A stretch of DNA of 64,000 bases from Calothrix parasitica NIES-267 (GCF_002368095.1 NZ_AP018227.1:720001-784000), one strand, 5' to 3'. Positions 9,143-18,942 are shown, counted from the stretch's first letter. Notes: generated by a model not told the origin, from the letters alone. A program made the numbers and translations.

Positions 9143-9310
9143 TAAGAGGATGTTTTAAAAGTATCTGGCGGTTAAAACCGCTACTACACGGGCTAAGTCC
9201 ACCTCCGTGGACTAATTATTTTTAACCCAGGTCGCCGGGTTTTGCTTGTGTAGCCGCGACTTACAGTCGCCAGGTAAGGTATTAAATCAGACTTTTAAAA
9301 CATCCTCTAA
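9143..9310. mobile_element. MITE-like element with 17-bp terminal inverted repeats
   Basis: The ends GAGGATGTTTTAAAAGT (9146-9162) and ACTTTTAAAACATCCTC (9291-9307) are perfect inverted repeats, flanked on both sides by TAA (9143-9145 and 9308-9310), consistent with a TA or TAA target duplication. The interior contains short palindromes (GGCGGTTAAAACCGC; TCCACCTCCGTGGA) and no reading frame. The size (about 165 bp), structure and target fit a non-autonomous element mobilised by an IS630/Tc1-type transposase in trans. No transposase is encoded in the window. Confidence 0.8.
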
Positions 9311-9400
9311 GGAATTAACGAATTAATCTTTTTCAAAAATAGGTGATGAAAGTTGTAAAAATAAAATTTTAATTTCTGTGTTTTTATTTGCTTGGGAAGG

Positions 9401-9505
9401 AAATTGTGGTATTGTAAAATTATTATGGGAGAATGTGCGCCTATATATTGTCTGTTTTTAAATAAATGAACGGGTAAAATCAAACTTCTTCAAGATTTAT
9501 CCCTT
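9401..9505 (+). repeat. Direct repeat copy 2 (105 bp)
   Basis: Second copy of the 9031 repeat with only scattered base differences. It probably arose by a local duplication of the DNA upstream of the ABC transporter. Confidence 0.85.
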
Positions 9506-9564
9506 CCACAAGATTATTAATCATCATCAATTTGTCTATGGAATTGGCAATAGTCAAATTCAAA

Positions 9565-9636
9565 CCATTACCAATTACCCATTACCCATTACCCATTACC
9601 CATTACCAATTACCCATTACCCATTACCCATTACCT
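9565..9636 (+). repeat. Heptanucleotide tandem repeat (CCATTAC/CAATTAC)
   Basis: About ten tandem copies of a 7-base unit, CCATTAC with CAATTAC variants, end at the 3' end of the flavoprotein gene. This is the short tandemly repeated repetitive (STRR) type typical of heterocystous cyanobacteria. Confidence 0.9.
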
Positions 9637-10620
9637 TATATTGGCTTCCCATTTTCGCTGTGGACTAGCTCGACGTATATTTCGCCAAATTTGAGTAGCA
9701 GCCATCGTACCATCAGCGACAGCAACAGAAACTTGATTTAGTCCTTTTTTCAAATCTCCTAAAGCAAAAATACGTTCGTGAGTGGTTTGAGCTAAATCAT
9801 GAGTTACTAAATTTTCACCATCCCATTCCAATCCATCGATTCCCTTCAAATATTTATTGTGGTAAATCGAACCCATATTAATCAAACCAGTGGTTGCTTC
9901 AATTACGGTACCGTCTTCTAATTCAACACCACTCATTTTATGTTTCTCACCCAGGAATTTAGCAATCTTTTGCTCGTAGAGGGGATAACCATATTCTGCT
10001 AACTTCTGCTTCATCTCCTCACCCACTTCACATAATCCGTGAGTCAATACAGTAATATAAGGAGTAAACCAGTTCATTACAAAAGCAGCATTAATTTGAG
10101 ATTCCTTTCCTGCAATCAAAACCGCTCGCTGGTCCCACATATCAAAACCATCACAAATCATGCAGACGTGCAATGTATATCCTGCATAATCGTAAACATT
10201 CTGCATGTTTTCCAATTCTGGTAAAACATCAATCACACCCGATGCAGCAATTAAATATTTACTTCTAAATACTTGGTAAATACCGTCTTTTCTACCAATT
10301 TTAGTTTTAACTGCAAAGGTATCACCTTCATCAGTCACGTCTTCGACAAATCCCTGTAAATGGTCGGAACCCCATTCAATAGCTTGTTTCGTAGATTGAT
10401 TAACAATCGAACATCCGCTAGTATCCGGACTTAATCCCACATAATTGCGTAAATCCTGCATCCATATCGAACGTCCTTTCCCTTTTTCAATTACAAGACA
10501 TTTTAATCCATAACGAGCAAGATAAATTGCAGCCGATAAACCACCCATTCCACCACCTACTACGATGGCATCGTATACTGTATCAGCACGTTCGGCAAGA
10601 TTCTTTTTAGTTAGTTTCAT
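9631..10620 (-). CDS. Thioredoxin reductase-like FAD disulfide oxidoreductase
   Basis: This 329-residue flavoprotein has the FAD motif VVGGGMGGLSAA near residues 20-31 and a redox Cys pair, CMIC (Cys153-x-x-Cys156), followed by DGF, at the position used by thioredoxin reductases. The second nucleotide site, where those enzymes show GGGDSA, reads AGKESQINAA, so NADPH binding may be altered or lost. The C-terminal FALGDLKKGLNQVSVAVADG fits the FAD-binding end of the family. It is on the same strand as the peroxiredoxin at 11157, 536 bases away, suggesting a role in thiol redox. Donor and partner are unknown. Confidence 0.8.
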   Translation of the reverse strand: MKLTKKNLAERADTVYDAIVVGGGMGGLSAAIYLARYGLKCLVIEKGKGRSIWMQDLRNYVGLSPDTSGCSIVNQSTKQAIEWGSDHLQGFVEDVTDEGDTFAVKTKIGRKDGIYQVFRSKYLIAASGVIDVLPELENMQNVYDYAGYTLHVCMICDGFDMWDQRAVLIAGKESQINAAFVMNWFTPYITVLTHGLCEVGEEMKQKLAEYGYPLYEQKIAKFLGEKHKMSGVELEDGTVIEATTGLINMGSIYHNKYLKGIDGLEWDGENLVTHDLAQTTHERIFALGDLKKGLNQVSVAVADGTMAATQIWRNIRRASPQRKWEANIR

Positions 10621-11156
10621 AATTACGACTCCAACTCAATTGTTAAGTATTTGATAAAAAAAATGGCTCTTCAGCACAAAGCGATGCTAAAACAGATAAA
10701 AAAAAGGAACAGGGAAAATCTTTTCTTAACCAAATTTAAACTTCAAAAAGATAATTTCCCCTCATAGTAATAGTTTCAGCTTTATTTTATAAAATTTAAA
10801 CATACTATACGTGAGACCACTCGGCGGTGTCAGTCTCTGTCCCGTCGAAGTGGCGAACCCGAAGGGTGATGAACAAAAAAAATGTATACCAGCTTGAATG
10901 TACTTTATTACTATCAGTTATCAATACATTATTAAATCACTATATTGCCAAAATTATAAAAATAATGCTTGGCGATCGCAAAATTTTGGGTGTGAATTTT
11001 GGGTGTGAATTTTTATATTTGAGATATTGAATATAAGTTGATAATAAAGGGATTTAACAGAGATAAAAAATCCTTGAATCGTAAATAGTTTACCGCAAAG
11101 TATGGGGGATATTAACACCCCCAAACTTATGATAAAATCCAAATTTACCTACAGAA
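10621..11156. other. 536-bp intergenic region
   Basis: AT-rich spacer with one HIP1 octamer (10972-10979) and a GC-richer patch at about 10810-10870 (TCTCTGTCCCGTCGAAGTGG) resembling dispersed cyanobacterial repeats. Two short duplicated words (TTTTGGGTGTGAATTTTGGGTGTG) occur at 10983-11010. No convincing gene. Confidence 0.5.
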
Positions 11157-11729
11157 CTATCCTACAAATTCACGACGAGGTTCGGAAACACCAGCCGACT
11201 TACCTCCCTTTAGATAAGCCAACATAGTATCAGCATCGGAAACCTCAAAGGGGTCAGTAGGACAGTTATCAGCAAAATCTGGTTCAACGAACATCTTTTC
11301 AATCTTGCCATCGTTGACTAACATGGAATAACGCCAAGAACGATATCCGAAACCAAGATTGGATTTATCTACAAGCATTCCCATTTTACGGGTAAATTCA
11401 CCGCTACCATCGGGAAGCAGGTAAACGTTCTTTGCTCCAATTTGTTTACCCCATTGGAACATTACAAAAGCATCGTTAACAGAAACGCAAATAATTTGGT
11501 CTACACCTTGAGCTTTAAATTCATCATATAATTCTTCATAACGCGGTAAATGATTGGAAGAACAGGTAGGAGTAAACGCACCAGGTAAAGAGAAAACTAC
11601 TACTTTCTTTCCAGCAAAAATATCTTTAGTTGTCTTGTCTTCCCAGCGGTAAGGATTGGGACCCGGAACCGACTCATCCCGAACCCGAGTCTTGAATACA
11701 ACGTTAGGAACCTGTTCGATTGCAGCCAT
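11157..11729 (-). CDS. Type II peroxiredoxin (Prx5 family)
   Basis: This thiol peroxidase reduces hydrogen peroxide and organic peroxides. The 190-residue protein has the active-site motif PGAFTPTCS with peroxidatic Cys56. A second cysteine, Cys81 (IICVSVND), lies 25 residues on, the spacing seen in plant PrxII. The N-terminal 40 residues and the C-terminal [17 protein letters not shown] resemble cyanobacterial members such as the Synechocystis gene controlled by PerR. It is divergent from the Fur-family regulator, with palindromes between them. ATG 11729 is preceded on the minus strand by AAAGAGGTAAT. Confidence 0.92.
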   Translation of the reverse strand: MAAIEQVPNVVFKTRVRDESVPGPNPYRWEDKTTKDIFAGKKVVVFSLPGAFTPTCSSNHLPRYEELYDEFKAQGVDQIICVSVNDAFVMFQWGKQIGAKNVYLLPDGSGEFTRKMGMLVDKSNLGFGYRSWRYSMLVNDGKIEKMFVEPDFADNCPTDPFEVSDADTMLAYLKGGKSAGVSEPRREFVG

Positions 11730-11790
11730 AATTACCTCTTTGTTTTACTGATGATACACTCGTTGAGAGCAAACTTGATTCATTACTAAC

Positions 11791-11814
11791 TTAGAATAAT
11801 TCTTAGTTAAGAAT
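11791..11814. promoter_or_regulatory. Overlapping palindromes, candidate PerR/Fur operator
   Basis: TTAGAAT-A-ATTCTTA at 11791-11805 has the 7-1-7 geometry of Fur/PerR boxes with one mismatch. It shares its right half with a perfect 7-2-7 palindrome, ATTCTTA-GT-TAAGAAT (11799-11814). The site lies about 60 bases upstream of the peroxiredoxin start and 144 upstream of perR, suiting control of both genes. Confidence 0.6.
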
Positions 11815-11957
11815 AGTTCAATAGAGATAATTACTCATTTATAATTTTTGATATTTTGTTAGAATAGCATTTATATAAAGCATTTAATATTTAAAATAAG
11901 CTTCTGTTTTGATTCAATCCGAGCGGTATTGATTGAAGAATAGGAAAGATAAGCGAT

Positions 11958-12386
11958 ATGAAAAAACAAGCTGATAAGATAGTTCAGATTTTAAAGTCTA
12001 AGGGATTGCGAGTAACACCTCAAAGATTTGCGGTGTATTCTAATTTGTTGAATCGGGAAGACCATCCCACAGCAGAACAGATATTAATTAGTTTGAATCA
12101 AGACAGTCCGACCTCTTCTCAAGCGACAATATATAGTTCTCTACAAGCTTTGAGGGATGTGGGTTTGGTTAGAGAGGTATTGTTAGAAGAAGGTGTATGT
12201 CGTTACGATGCAAATATTTCTTCTCATCATCATTTTCGGTGTAATAAATGTGGAAAGATTGAGGATATTGATTGGGGACAGGTTGAAGGAATTAGTTTTA
12301 AAGGTCTTCGTTCGGGGTTGACTGTGGATAATTATGAGTTGACGTTAAGGGGTGTTTGCGATTGTTGTCAGGACAGTTTGGAGTGA
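11958..12386 (+). CDS. perR: Fur-family peroxide regulator, PerR-like
   Basis: A 142-residue winged-helix metalloregulator. The recognition region includes LRVTPQRFAVYSNL and the helix SSQATIYSSLQALRDVGL. The structural zinc site is made by two CxxC pairs, Cys95/Cys98 (CNKC) and Cys134/Cys137 (CDCC). The regulatory metal site includes the His cluster SSHHHFRC (90-92). Position opposite a type II peroxiredoxin argues for PerR rather than Fur or Zur; this matches the known slr1738/sll1621 arrangement in Synechocystis. It probably represses itself and prx through the palindromes in the 228-base intergenic region. Confidence 0.85.
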   Translation: MKKQADKIVQILKSKGLRVTPQRFAVYSNLLNREDHPTAEQILISLNQDSPTSSQATIYSSLQALRDVGLVREVLLEEGVCRYDANISSHHHFRCNKCGKIEDIDWGQVEGISFKGLRSGLTVDNYELTLRGVCDCCQDSLE

Positions 12387-12434
12387 GGGAGTGAGGGAGG
12401 AGTGAGGGAGGGAGTGAGTGAGGGAGTGAGGGAA
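12384..12434 (+). repeat. Tandem repeat GAGGGAGT
   Basis: Imperfect 7-8 base repeats (GAGGGAGTGAGGGAG) begin directly at the perR stop codon and end within 50 bases. Confidence 0.8.
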
Positions 12435-12871
12435 AATTTTGATAGGCAATTTTAGACCAAGATAGGAGTAATAGTTGATTATTGCTTAATTTTATAATTT
12501 CTTGAATTGGGTTAATTTGTGATAAATCCTTTTTTTATGTCTATTTTTTAGATTTTTTTAGATTGCTAGAGAATCCTTGATAATCGTCTTTAAAATTCAA
12601 TAAAACAATTTGAATTGAAACAATATTCAATATCTAATCAAAAAATTAATTTAATTAAAAAAAATAGATGTTGGTTAATTTATATCAACTCAAAACGCTA
12701 CTGTTAAATTACAATGCAATATGAATTAACTCAGTTTAAACCTAAGACTATCAATAAATAATTAACAAGGTCAGCTTGAAAAGGTTGTTAGAGTCAAAAA
12801 TATGTTTTAGGAATCGATTACGATAGAGCTTATTTATCACTTATCGTACAAATTTCTGAAAATGAATAAAC
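12435..12871. other. AT-rich intergenic region, no gene seen
   Basis: About 440 bases of very AT-rich sequence with homopolymer A and T runs and no coding signature. It includes the promoter region of the pentapeptide gene at 12872. Confidence 0.45.
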
Positions 12872-13324
12872 ATGAAATTTACTGATTTGACTGCTGAACA
12901 ATTGATTGAGCTTTATAACAACGGAGAAAGAAACTTTGCTGGTATTCGATTTGGTAGAGAGTTGGACGGTGTTGATTTGAGTGGGTCGAATTTTAATGGT
13001 GCTACTTTCCAAGCTGATATGATTGGAACTAACTTGAGTGATTGTTTTTTGCGAGGAGTTGAATTAGCTGAATGTGATTTGAGTAATGTTCTACTAGTAA
13101 GGTCTAGTCTTGTAGGTGGTAATTTGGCTCAAGCTAATCTCAGTGGTGCTGACCTTACAGGTGCTAACCTGACTCGTACTGAATTAAGCGAAGCTTTGGT
13201 TACTAATGCTAACTTTAGTAATGCTTATTTGAATAATGCTGTTGGGGTTGAAGTTGATTATTGGTTGGAAATTGGTTGTATTTTTTATAAAACTACTATG
13301 CCAGATGGTAGTATTTTCGGATAA
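12872..13324 (+). CDS. Pentapeptide repeat protein
   Basis: A 150-residue protein. An N-terminal cap (LTAEQLIELYNNGERNFAG) is followed by about 17 pentapeptides of the form A(D/N)LSX between residues 30 and 128, which should fold as a right-handed quadrilateral beta-helix. It closes with the tail FYKTTMPDGSIFG, a motif shared with the other pentapeptide proteins of this window. There is no signal peptide. Molecular function is unknown; many cyanobacterial members are orphans. ATG 12872 is the family-consistent start. Confidence 0.85.
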   Translation: MKFTDLTAEQLIELYNNGERNFAGIRFGRELDGVDLSGSNFNGATFQADMIGTNLSDCFLRGVELAECDLSNVLLVRSSLVGGNLAQANLSGADLTGANLTRTELSEALVTNANFSNAYLNNAVGVEVDYWLEIGCIFYKTTMPDGSIFG

Positions 13325-13763
13325 ATTTCTGGGGTAACTAAAACTAGTGTTTGTTCAAATGAAGAAATTTATGGGAATTGAAGAGTTATTATTACCATTT
13401 CGGAAAAAGTTGATTATGATGAAGTTTGTGGAATTGTTGAGCGGAATTTACCCGAATTGAAATCACAAATTGAAGCTATTTTACAAGATTTGAATCATTA
13501 ACCATTAACCATTAATAATAAACAATGACTCTAAAATGAATCCATAGGTTGGGTCGAAGAATAAAATTCAATATAACCTAGAGTTTAGAATCTAGAAGAT
13601 AATTGTTAAATAATTCATATCAAATCTTTTATGCTGGTGTTGGGTTAGGAGACAATATCAATTTACTTGTTTATTTTCAAGCTTTTTTTACGTCTAACCC
13701 AACCCAACTCGATATTACTTACAAATTCTTGTCTATATTAAATAAAAAATGGTTCTCGAATAA
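13325..13763. other. Intergenic region with possible gene remnant and palindromic repeat
   Basis: Bases 13385-13501 read as a short open stretch (TISEKVDYDEV...NLPELKSQIEAILQDL, then stop) with protein-like composition but no good start and a stop just upstream, so it may be the end of a decayed gene. Bases 13637-13710 hold a copy of the TTGGGTTA/TAACCCAA inverted-repeat family. Confidence 0.4.
13637..13710. repeat. TTGGGTTA palindromic repeat, copy 1
   Basis: The ends read TGTTGGGTTAGGAGAC and CGTCTAACCCAACCCAAC, inverted relative to each other over about 70 bases. Related copies lie at 18816, 37856 and 50149. Confidence 0.65.
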
Positions 13764-14273
13764 TTATGTTTTATCTGCTTTCATAAAATCAAGTTCGGAA
13801 ATTGCTGTTTCTTCTTTGTACCAGCCAGAAAATACAGCTAACTTCTCTTTATCTACATAAGAAGCTTGTTCTAAAGATTCTCCAGCACATTGAAAATAAA
13901 TTCGCGAACCTTGAGTTTTTGTTTGTAGATTCATACAGCGACTTGCATCAATATCTATCTGAAATTCTGCTTTTCTACCGTCTTCTTGATAAACCAGAAA
14001 ATAACGGGGTACATCAAAAAATAGTACGTCTGCTCGCTCGTAAAATTCAACCCGATAACCTGGGATATCTATTGCATAACGTGTTTCTGAAATTAAGGTA
14101 TGGAATGTATAAATTGAGAAAGATATAAATAAGGATAACATTGCTAGATTGCTATATTTTTTCCAGGATTGAGGTAAAAATTTTCTCAACAGCAATCCTA
14201 TAATTAATAATGGTAATCCTATAATTATTAGTACTATCAAGCTTACTACGACTAATCCAACAATAATTTCCAT
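13764..14273 (-). CDS. Hypothetical membrane protein
   Basis: A 169-residue protein I do not recognise. It starts with a strongly hydrophobic helix (residues 1-28, IIVGLVVVSLIVLIIIGLPL) and has a second one at about 40-60 (YSNLAMLSLFISFSIYTFHTL). A soluble domain of about 100 residues follows, containing two cysteines (SRCMNLQ and FQCAGES) that could form a disulfide if it faces the periplasm. ATG 14273 fits. Monocistronic, with an AT-rich spacer toward mutS. Confidence 0.65.
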   Translation of the reverse strand: MEIIVGLVVVSLIVLIIIGLPLLIIGLLLRKFLPQSWKKYSNLAMLSLFISFSIYTFHTLISETRYAIDIPGYRVEFYERADVLFFDVPRYFLVYQEDGRKAEFQIDIDASRCMNLQTKTQGSRIYFQCAGESLEQASYVDKEKLAVFSGWYKEETAISELDFMKADKT

Positions 14274-14468
14274 TTCTTCTTATCTAAAATTAAATAAATC
14301 ATTATCTATTCATCTATATATATAGCGAGTATAGCTATTTACCTAACTATAGTTAAAATAGTAATAATACTGAAACTTAAATAAAAATGCTCGGTAAACC
14401 AATTAAGCTTAAATAGGATTACCGAGTATTTTTTTAATGATATTTAATTGATAATGAATAATGAATTA

Positions 14469-17096
14469 CTAATCCAAAGATTTTAAACCAATAGCAATCT
14501 TACTATGCTGTTCAATTTGTCCCATTACCTGTTTTGCTCGTTTAATTACCGTTGCTGGTAAACCTGCTAATCTTCCAGCTTCAATTCCATAGGATTTATC
14601 AGCACCACCAGGTTGAACTTGATGTAAAAAGATAATTTGGTCTGGCATTTCTTTCACCGTCACCTGGTAATTAGCAACGTTATCTAATAAAGAAGCTAAT
14701 TCGTTAAGTTCGTGGTAGTGAGTTGCAAAAATTGTTCTGGCTAAAAGTTCCGTTGCAATATATTCTCCTACAGCCCATGCAATAGATAAACCGTCGAAAG
14801 TTGCCGTACCTCTACCGATTTCATCTAACAATACTAAAGACCTTGAAGTTCCATGATTGAGAATATTCGCTGTCTCGTTCATTTCCACCATGAAGGTTGA
14901 TTGTCCGGTAGCTAAATCATCAACAGCACCAACACGAGTAAATATTCTGTCGCAAATTCCTAAAGTTGCTGAAGCTGCTGGAATAAAGCTTCCCACCTGA
15001 GCCATTAATTGGATTAATCCTACCTGACGTAAATAACAACTTTTTCCGCTAGCGTTTGGGCCGGTAAGAATAATTAAATCGGGAGAATCATTATCTTGAT
15101 TACTTTGAATATCTAGATTAAGTTGATTACTTTGATTATTTTGATTACCTTGATTACTTTGATTATCTTGATTTTTATCTCTTCCTAGATAAGTTGAATT
15201 AGGAACGAAGAAACCAGCGGGTAAAGATTGTTCTACAACTGGGTGTCTACCGTGGATAATTGTAATTTCTCTTCCTTCAACAATTTCCGGACGACAATAA
15301 CCTTGAAATACCGCTAATTCTGCTAAACCACACAACACATCAGCAGCAGCAACAGCACGAGATATATTACGGATAATTTCAGCTTGAGAACCAACTTCTT
15401 CTCTCAACGCAAGAAAGATATCAAATTCCAACTTGTTTAAATCATCTCTCGCAGTTAAAATCCTTGCTTCCCTTTCCTTCAACTCCGGAGTTATATAGCG
15501 TTCTTCATTAGTTAAAGTCTGTTTGCGAATATAATTATCCGGAACCTTCTCAGCTAGAGCACGAGAAACGCTGAGATAATAACCAAAAGTCTTGTTATAA
15601 CCAACCTTTAATTTAGGAATCCCCGTTCTTTCCCTTTCATCAATCTCTAAATTCGCAATCCACTTCTGGTCTTCCTCTACTAACTGCTTTCTCTCATCTA
15701 ATAAAGGATTTATTCCTTCTCGAATCAAACCACCTTCCTTAATTTGTATTGGTGGTGATTCCACAATATGAGCTTTGATTTTCTCCGCTAACTCTTCCAT
15801 AGTCGGAGGAACCTTTTGTAAAGCTTTCAAAAAAGGAGAACGAGCATCTTTAACTAAATTACCCAACTGCGGTAACTTCGATAAAGAATCCGCTAAAGCA
15901 AATAAATCCCGAGCATTCGCAGTTCCAGAACCACTACGTCCCGACAACCTTTCCAAATCGTAAATTTGCTTTAATAAACCCCGTAAATCTTGACGTAAAG
16001 TTGTATTTTCAGCTAATTCCTGTATCGTATCCTGTCTCGATTTAATTCCCTTAATATCCAACAACGGCTGTAATAACCATCTTTTTAAAGCACGACCACC
16101 CATAGCAGTAGTCGTTCTATCCATAGCCCAGGATAAAGAACCGTGATAAGTACCATCCCGAATCGTTTGAGTAATTTCTAGATTACGTCTCGTTGAATAA
16201 TCTACAACTAAAAAGTCAGTAAAAGTATAGGTTCTTAAAGGTTGTAAAGGAACCTTATTTTCCTTTTGTGTCTCCTCAAGATATTCCAATAAACCACCAG
16301 CAGCACGAACCGCTAAAGGTAGATGGTCGCAACCAACCCCTTCCAGAGAGCGCAATTTGAACTTTTGCAATAACCGACTTCTCGCTTCACCGCTCGAAAA
16401 CGGAACTTGCGATCGCAACGAATAACAAAAAGAAGTAGGCAGACATTCAGGTAAACTATTCGACTTTTCACCAGGTCTGAGTAAAGCACCTAAATCTGGA
16501 GCATTCGTAGGAAATAACACCTCACTCGGTTGCAGTCGCATCAACTCCTGAGTTAAATGCTCCAAATTACTGGTTTGAGTAGTTAAAAATTCTCCCGTCG
16601 AAATATCAGCATAAGCCAAACCCCAATTATCTCCCGCAATTACCACAGCAGCTAAATAATTATTTCGACTTGCTTTTAACATCCCATCTTCTAAAAGAGT
16701 ACCGGGAGTTAATATTCTAGTAATTTCCCTTTTTACCAAACGACCACCAGTTACCTGAGAAGCATCTTCCACCTGGTCGCAAATTACTACCGCATAACCT
16801 TTTTCTACTAATCCAGTAGCATGACGCTCCCAAGAATGATGGGGAACACCACTCATAGCTACCCTTCCCACATTAGCACCAGCTTGTTTACTAGTTAAAA
16901 CCAGTTCTAATTCCTGAGCTAAAGTTACAGCATCTTCAAAATAACATTCAAAAAAATCACCCACTCTATAGAAAAGTACCGCATGGGGATGTTTCTCCTT
17001 GGTTTCAACATAATGCTGGTACATCTGACTCAGCTTTGTTATATCCACCGTGCGATGGTCGGTGATTGTTGTACTAGAATTTTTAGATGCAGTCAT
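14469..17096 (-). CDS. mutS: DNA mismatch repair protein MutS
   Basis: MutS recognises mismatches and recruits MutL. From ATG 17096 the protein has 875 residues. In order it shows the N-terminal mismatch-binding domain ([21 protein letters not shown], carrying the Phe-x-Glu clamp), the connector, lever and clamp domains, and the ATPase with Walker A GPNASGKS and Walker [12 protein letters not shown]. An upstream TTG (17171) would add 25 residues; I prefer the ATG because the extra part is not conserved in character. An unusual Asn/Gln-rich insertion (15091-15174) lies just before Walker A. MutL is not in the window. Confidence 0.95.
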   Translation of the reverse strand: MTASKNSSTTITDHRTVDITKLSQMYQHYVETKEKHPHAVLFYRVGDFFECYFEDAVTLAQELELVLTSKQAGANVGRVAMSGVPHHSWERHATGLVEKGYAVVICDQVEDASQVTGGRLVKREITRILTPGTLLEDGMLKASRNNYLAAVVIAGDNWGLAYADISTGEFLTTQTSNLEHLTQELMRLQPSEVLFPTNAPDLGALLRPGEKSNSLPECLPTSFCYSLRSQVPFSSGEARSRLLQKFKLRSLEGVGCDHLPLAVRAAGGLLEYLEETQKENKVPLQPLRTYTFTDFLVVDYSTRRNLEITQTIRDGTYHGSLSWAMDRTTTAMGGRALKRWLLQPLLDIKGIKSRQDTIQELAENTTLRQDLRGLLKQIYDLERLSGRSGSGTANARDLFALADSLSKLPQLGNLVKDARSPFLKALQKVPPTMEELAEKIKAHIVESPPIQIKEGGLIREGINPLLDERKQLVEEDQKWIANLEIDERERTGIPKLKVGYNKTFGYYLSVSRALAEKVPDNYIRKQTLTNEERYITPELKEREARILTARDDLNKLEFDIFLALREEVGSQAEIIRNISRAVAAADVLCGLAELAVFQGYCRPEIVEGREITIIHGRHPVVEQSLPAGFFVPNSTYLGRDKNQDNQSNQGNQNNQSNQLNLDIQSNQDNDSPDLIILTGPNASGKSCYLRQVGLIQLMAQVGSFIPAASATLGICDRIFTRVGAVDDLATGQSTFMVEMNETANILNHGTSRSLVLLDEIGRGTATFDGLSIAWAVGEYIATELLARTIFATHYHELNELASLLDNVANYQVTVKEMPDQIIFLHQVQPGGADKSYGIEAGRLAGLPATVIKRAKQVMGQIEQHSKIAIGLKSLD
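15091..15174 (-). repeat. In-frame 9-base repeat inside mutS
   Basis: A degenerate 9-base unit (plus strand TTGATTACT) is repeated about nine times and encodes tripeptides of the type SNQ, GNQ and NNQ. The length is a multiple of three, so the reading frame is kept. Confidence 0.8.
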
Positions 17097-18144
17097 GGAT
17101 AAATGATACTGATTGCCACCGGACAATATATGATAATAACCCGATACCAGGATTATCAGGAAGTCGCTCAAGGTTTATTTATCTTTCGTCTTGATTTTTA
17201 GTTTTTAGTTAAAGTTTTAACCTCTTGTTGTAGTAATGCAGTACTACTGGATATTCATCAATAGGGAAATATTGATATTACCGTAATCTCATGCTAATAG
17301 ACTCGTTTTTTACAAATACCATTTATATTTTCGTCGTTTTTTTAGTTATAAATACGATTTCTATTTGGATGAATCAAAAATTTAATACTGTTTTTATTAA
17401 GTGTGGTGGGACGAAAAATTGAGATTTTTACGATTGATGACGGTTAGTATCTATTTTTCAACGTAGAGCTTGTTTATAAAGACGGTTTTTATTGCAGTTT
17501 TCTCAGGGTTCTTAGATGTATTTTTTACAATCAGCTTTTATGTTTTGGCTTCCTATAAGCTAGTAATAAATACGATTTTTTCGTTTTTGTAGTCAAATAA
17601 ATTACCTTTTAAATTTTTGGAAAAATACTTTGATATTGAAGCTGTTTTTACAACTTTAGAGCGACGGGAGATTGGCAACGGATAGAGTTGGTAACGGATG
17701 AATTTTTAATGTGGTTCGGAAGAAGTTAAACGGATATTGGTTTTAATTGGATAGATTTTTGAATCTGACCTTGATAAAGGGAATTGAACTAAAGTTTATT
17801 TTTCAAGCGTTTATATACGGTTTTTATAAATTGATTTTTGTATGAAAAGTTTTTTGCTTAACAAATCTCAATATTTTAAAATCGAATTTTCTGGGTTTGA
17901 GACTGCTAATTGTGATAAAAAATTACGAAATTTTCGTTAATTGAGAATAGTATCATTAATATTGCAAGTCTTATCATTTAATCAACGATTTTACGTTGTT
18001 TGAGTAGCGGTATAAAAAGTCTGTATTTTTTTTGGAAAAAAATTTTGATATCATCTGATTGGGATGTGTATATACTTTTTTCTTTATTTATTAAAGTAAG
18101 GGTTTATTTTATTTTTCTGATTGTTTTTGATTAAATAAATTTTA
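17097..18144. other. 1-kb intergenic region, probably decayed DNA
   Basis: Very AT-rich and full of stops in all frames. A short stretch at about 17936-17985 (LIENSIINIASLII in one frame) resembles the remnant LIENSINKISDV near 25110, hinting that both regions carry debris of related genes. No RNA gene is apparent. Confidence 0.45.
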
Positions 18145-18363
18145 TTAGTCAGTCCGAATAGTTCCGTCTGGCATTATAGTGTTATCGAAAATAGCACCAC
18201 CATCAATCCAGAAATTAATAGCGACCGTAAGATTTACGTTAGTTAGCTTAACCCCATCGAGCCACACGGATTCCATGTTAGCTCTACTAAGATTAGCTCC
18301 ATCAAGATTAGCTCCCCAAAAAACTGCAGAGTATAAATCGGCAGCTATTTCTTCTCTTTCCAT
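18145..18363 (-). CDS. Short pentapeptide repeat protein
   Basis: 72 residues. It has a few pentapeptides (GANLDGANLSRANMESVWLD) and ends with the shared tail IFDNTIMPDGTIRTD. It lacks the ELLxxYxxGERxF N-terminal cap of its relatives; a stop lies in frame two codons before the ATG, so the cap is genuinely missing. It may be a truncated paralogue or a small functional protein. Confidence 0.55.
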   Translation of the reverse strand: MEREEIAADLYSAVFWGANLDGANLSRANMESVWLDGVKLTNVNLTVAINFWIDGGAIFDNTIMPDGTIRTD

Positions 18364-18639
18364 ATTTCATCTCTTAACCCCAAACAGTCAGATTAAATTG
18401 ATTTAACTCGAATTTCTTCTAGTAGTCGTCTTGGAATAATCTCTCAACATTCGGATTTGAAACACCTTGACTAAAAGAATTTTCTACGATTTTCAATCTA
18501 TTTTACTTCTATAAGCAAGAACCATACGAGTTCTTGAATAATGCTTCAAAATTAAATCATTCCAACCACATATCACAAAGATGGCGTTACGCTTTACGCC
18601 TATCTCCGCTTATCGCCAATCTAATAACGGTTGATAATC

Positions 18640-18800
18640 AATTGAAAATATCTTCATTTCTGAATTGGTTCGGCTACATAGTAGAATATTTTATAAAGAA
18701 AGAAAAATCTGGTTATTACTGGTCAGATATGAGAAAAAGATGGGTTTTTGAGCGGCGAGGATTTAGGGTACCTTGAGCAGCAAACATTTAACCTGTGTAA
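18640..18800 (+). repeat. Dispersed repeat, copy A
   Basis: Shares an ordered series of words with 22000-22140 (copy B): GGTTC, TAGAATATT, AAATCTGGTTATTA, AGATG, GAGCGGCG, AAACAT-TAACCTG. The distal inverted half seen in copy B is not evident here. Confidence 0.55.
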
Positions 18801-18815
18801 ATATAGTTGAAAGAT

Positions 18816-18886
18816 ATTGGGTTACGACGCAATATAGATTGTGAATTAAAAACTTAAATTATCTTCATCGTCTAACCCAACCTACA
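18816..18886. repeat. TTGGGTTA palindromic repeat, copy 2
   Basis: Ends ATTGGGTTACGACG and CGTCTAACCCAACCTAC in inverted orientation about 70 bases apart. Confidence 0.7.
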
Positions 18887-18942
18887 ATTTAATCAAGTTT
18901 GAAATTCGCATCAAAAGATAAAGAAAAATAAAGGTAGGATTT

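Larger units (their letters stand above)
18364..18942. other. Repeat-rich intergenic region
   Basis: Contains a palindrome GGCGTTACGCTTTACGCC near 18585, a block at about 18640-18800 resembling 22000-22140 (shared words AATCTGGTTATTA, GAGCGGCG, AACATTTAACCTG), and a TTGGGTTA palindrome copy at 18816-18886. A TTG-initiated frame at 18534-18776 crosses these repeats; I do not accept it as a gene. Confidence 0.5.

Noticed and set aside
8846-9630. Possible riboswitch upstream of the ABC transporter
   Set aside because: The hairpins belong to the MITE; no conserved riboswitch core is visible.
13385-13501. Short frame TISEKVDYDEV to stop as an intact gene
   Set aside because: No usable start and a stop just upstream; kept only as a possible remnant in the intergenic entry.
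18534-18776. 80-codon plus-strand frame
   Set aside because: It starts with TTG, has no ribosome site and runs across dispersed repeat copy A. The similar DNA at 22000 encodes a different peptide, so selection is for DNA, not protein.
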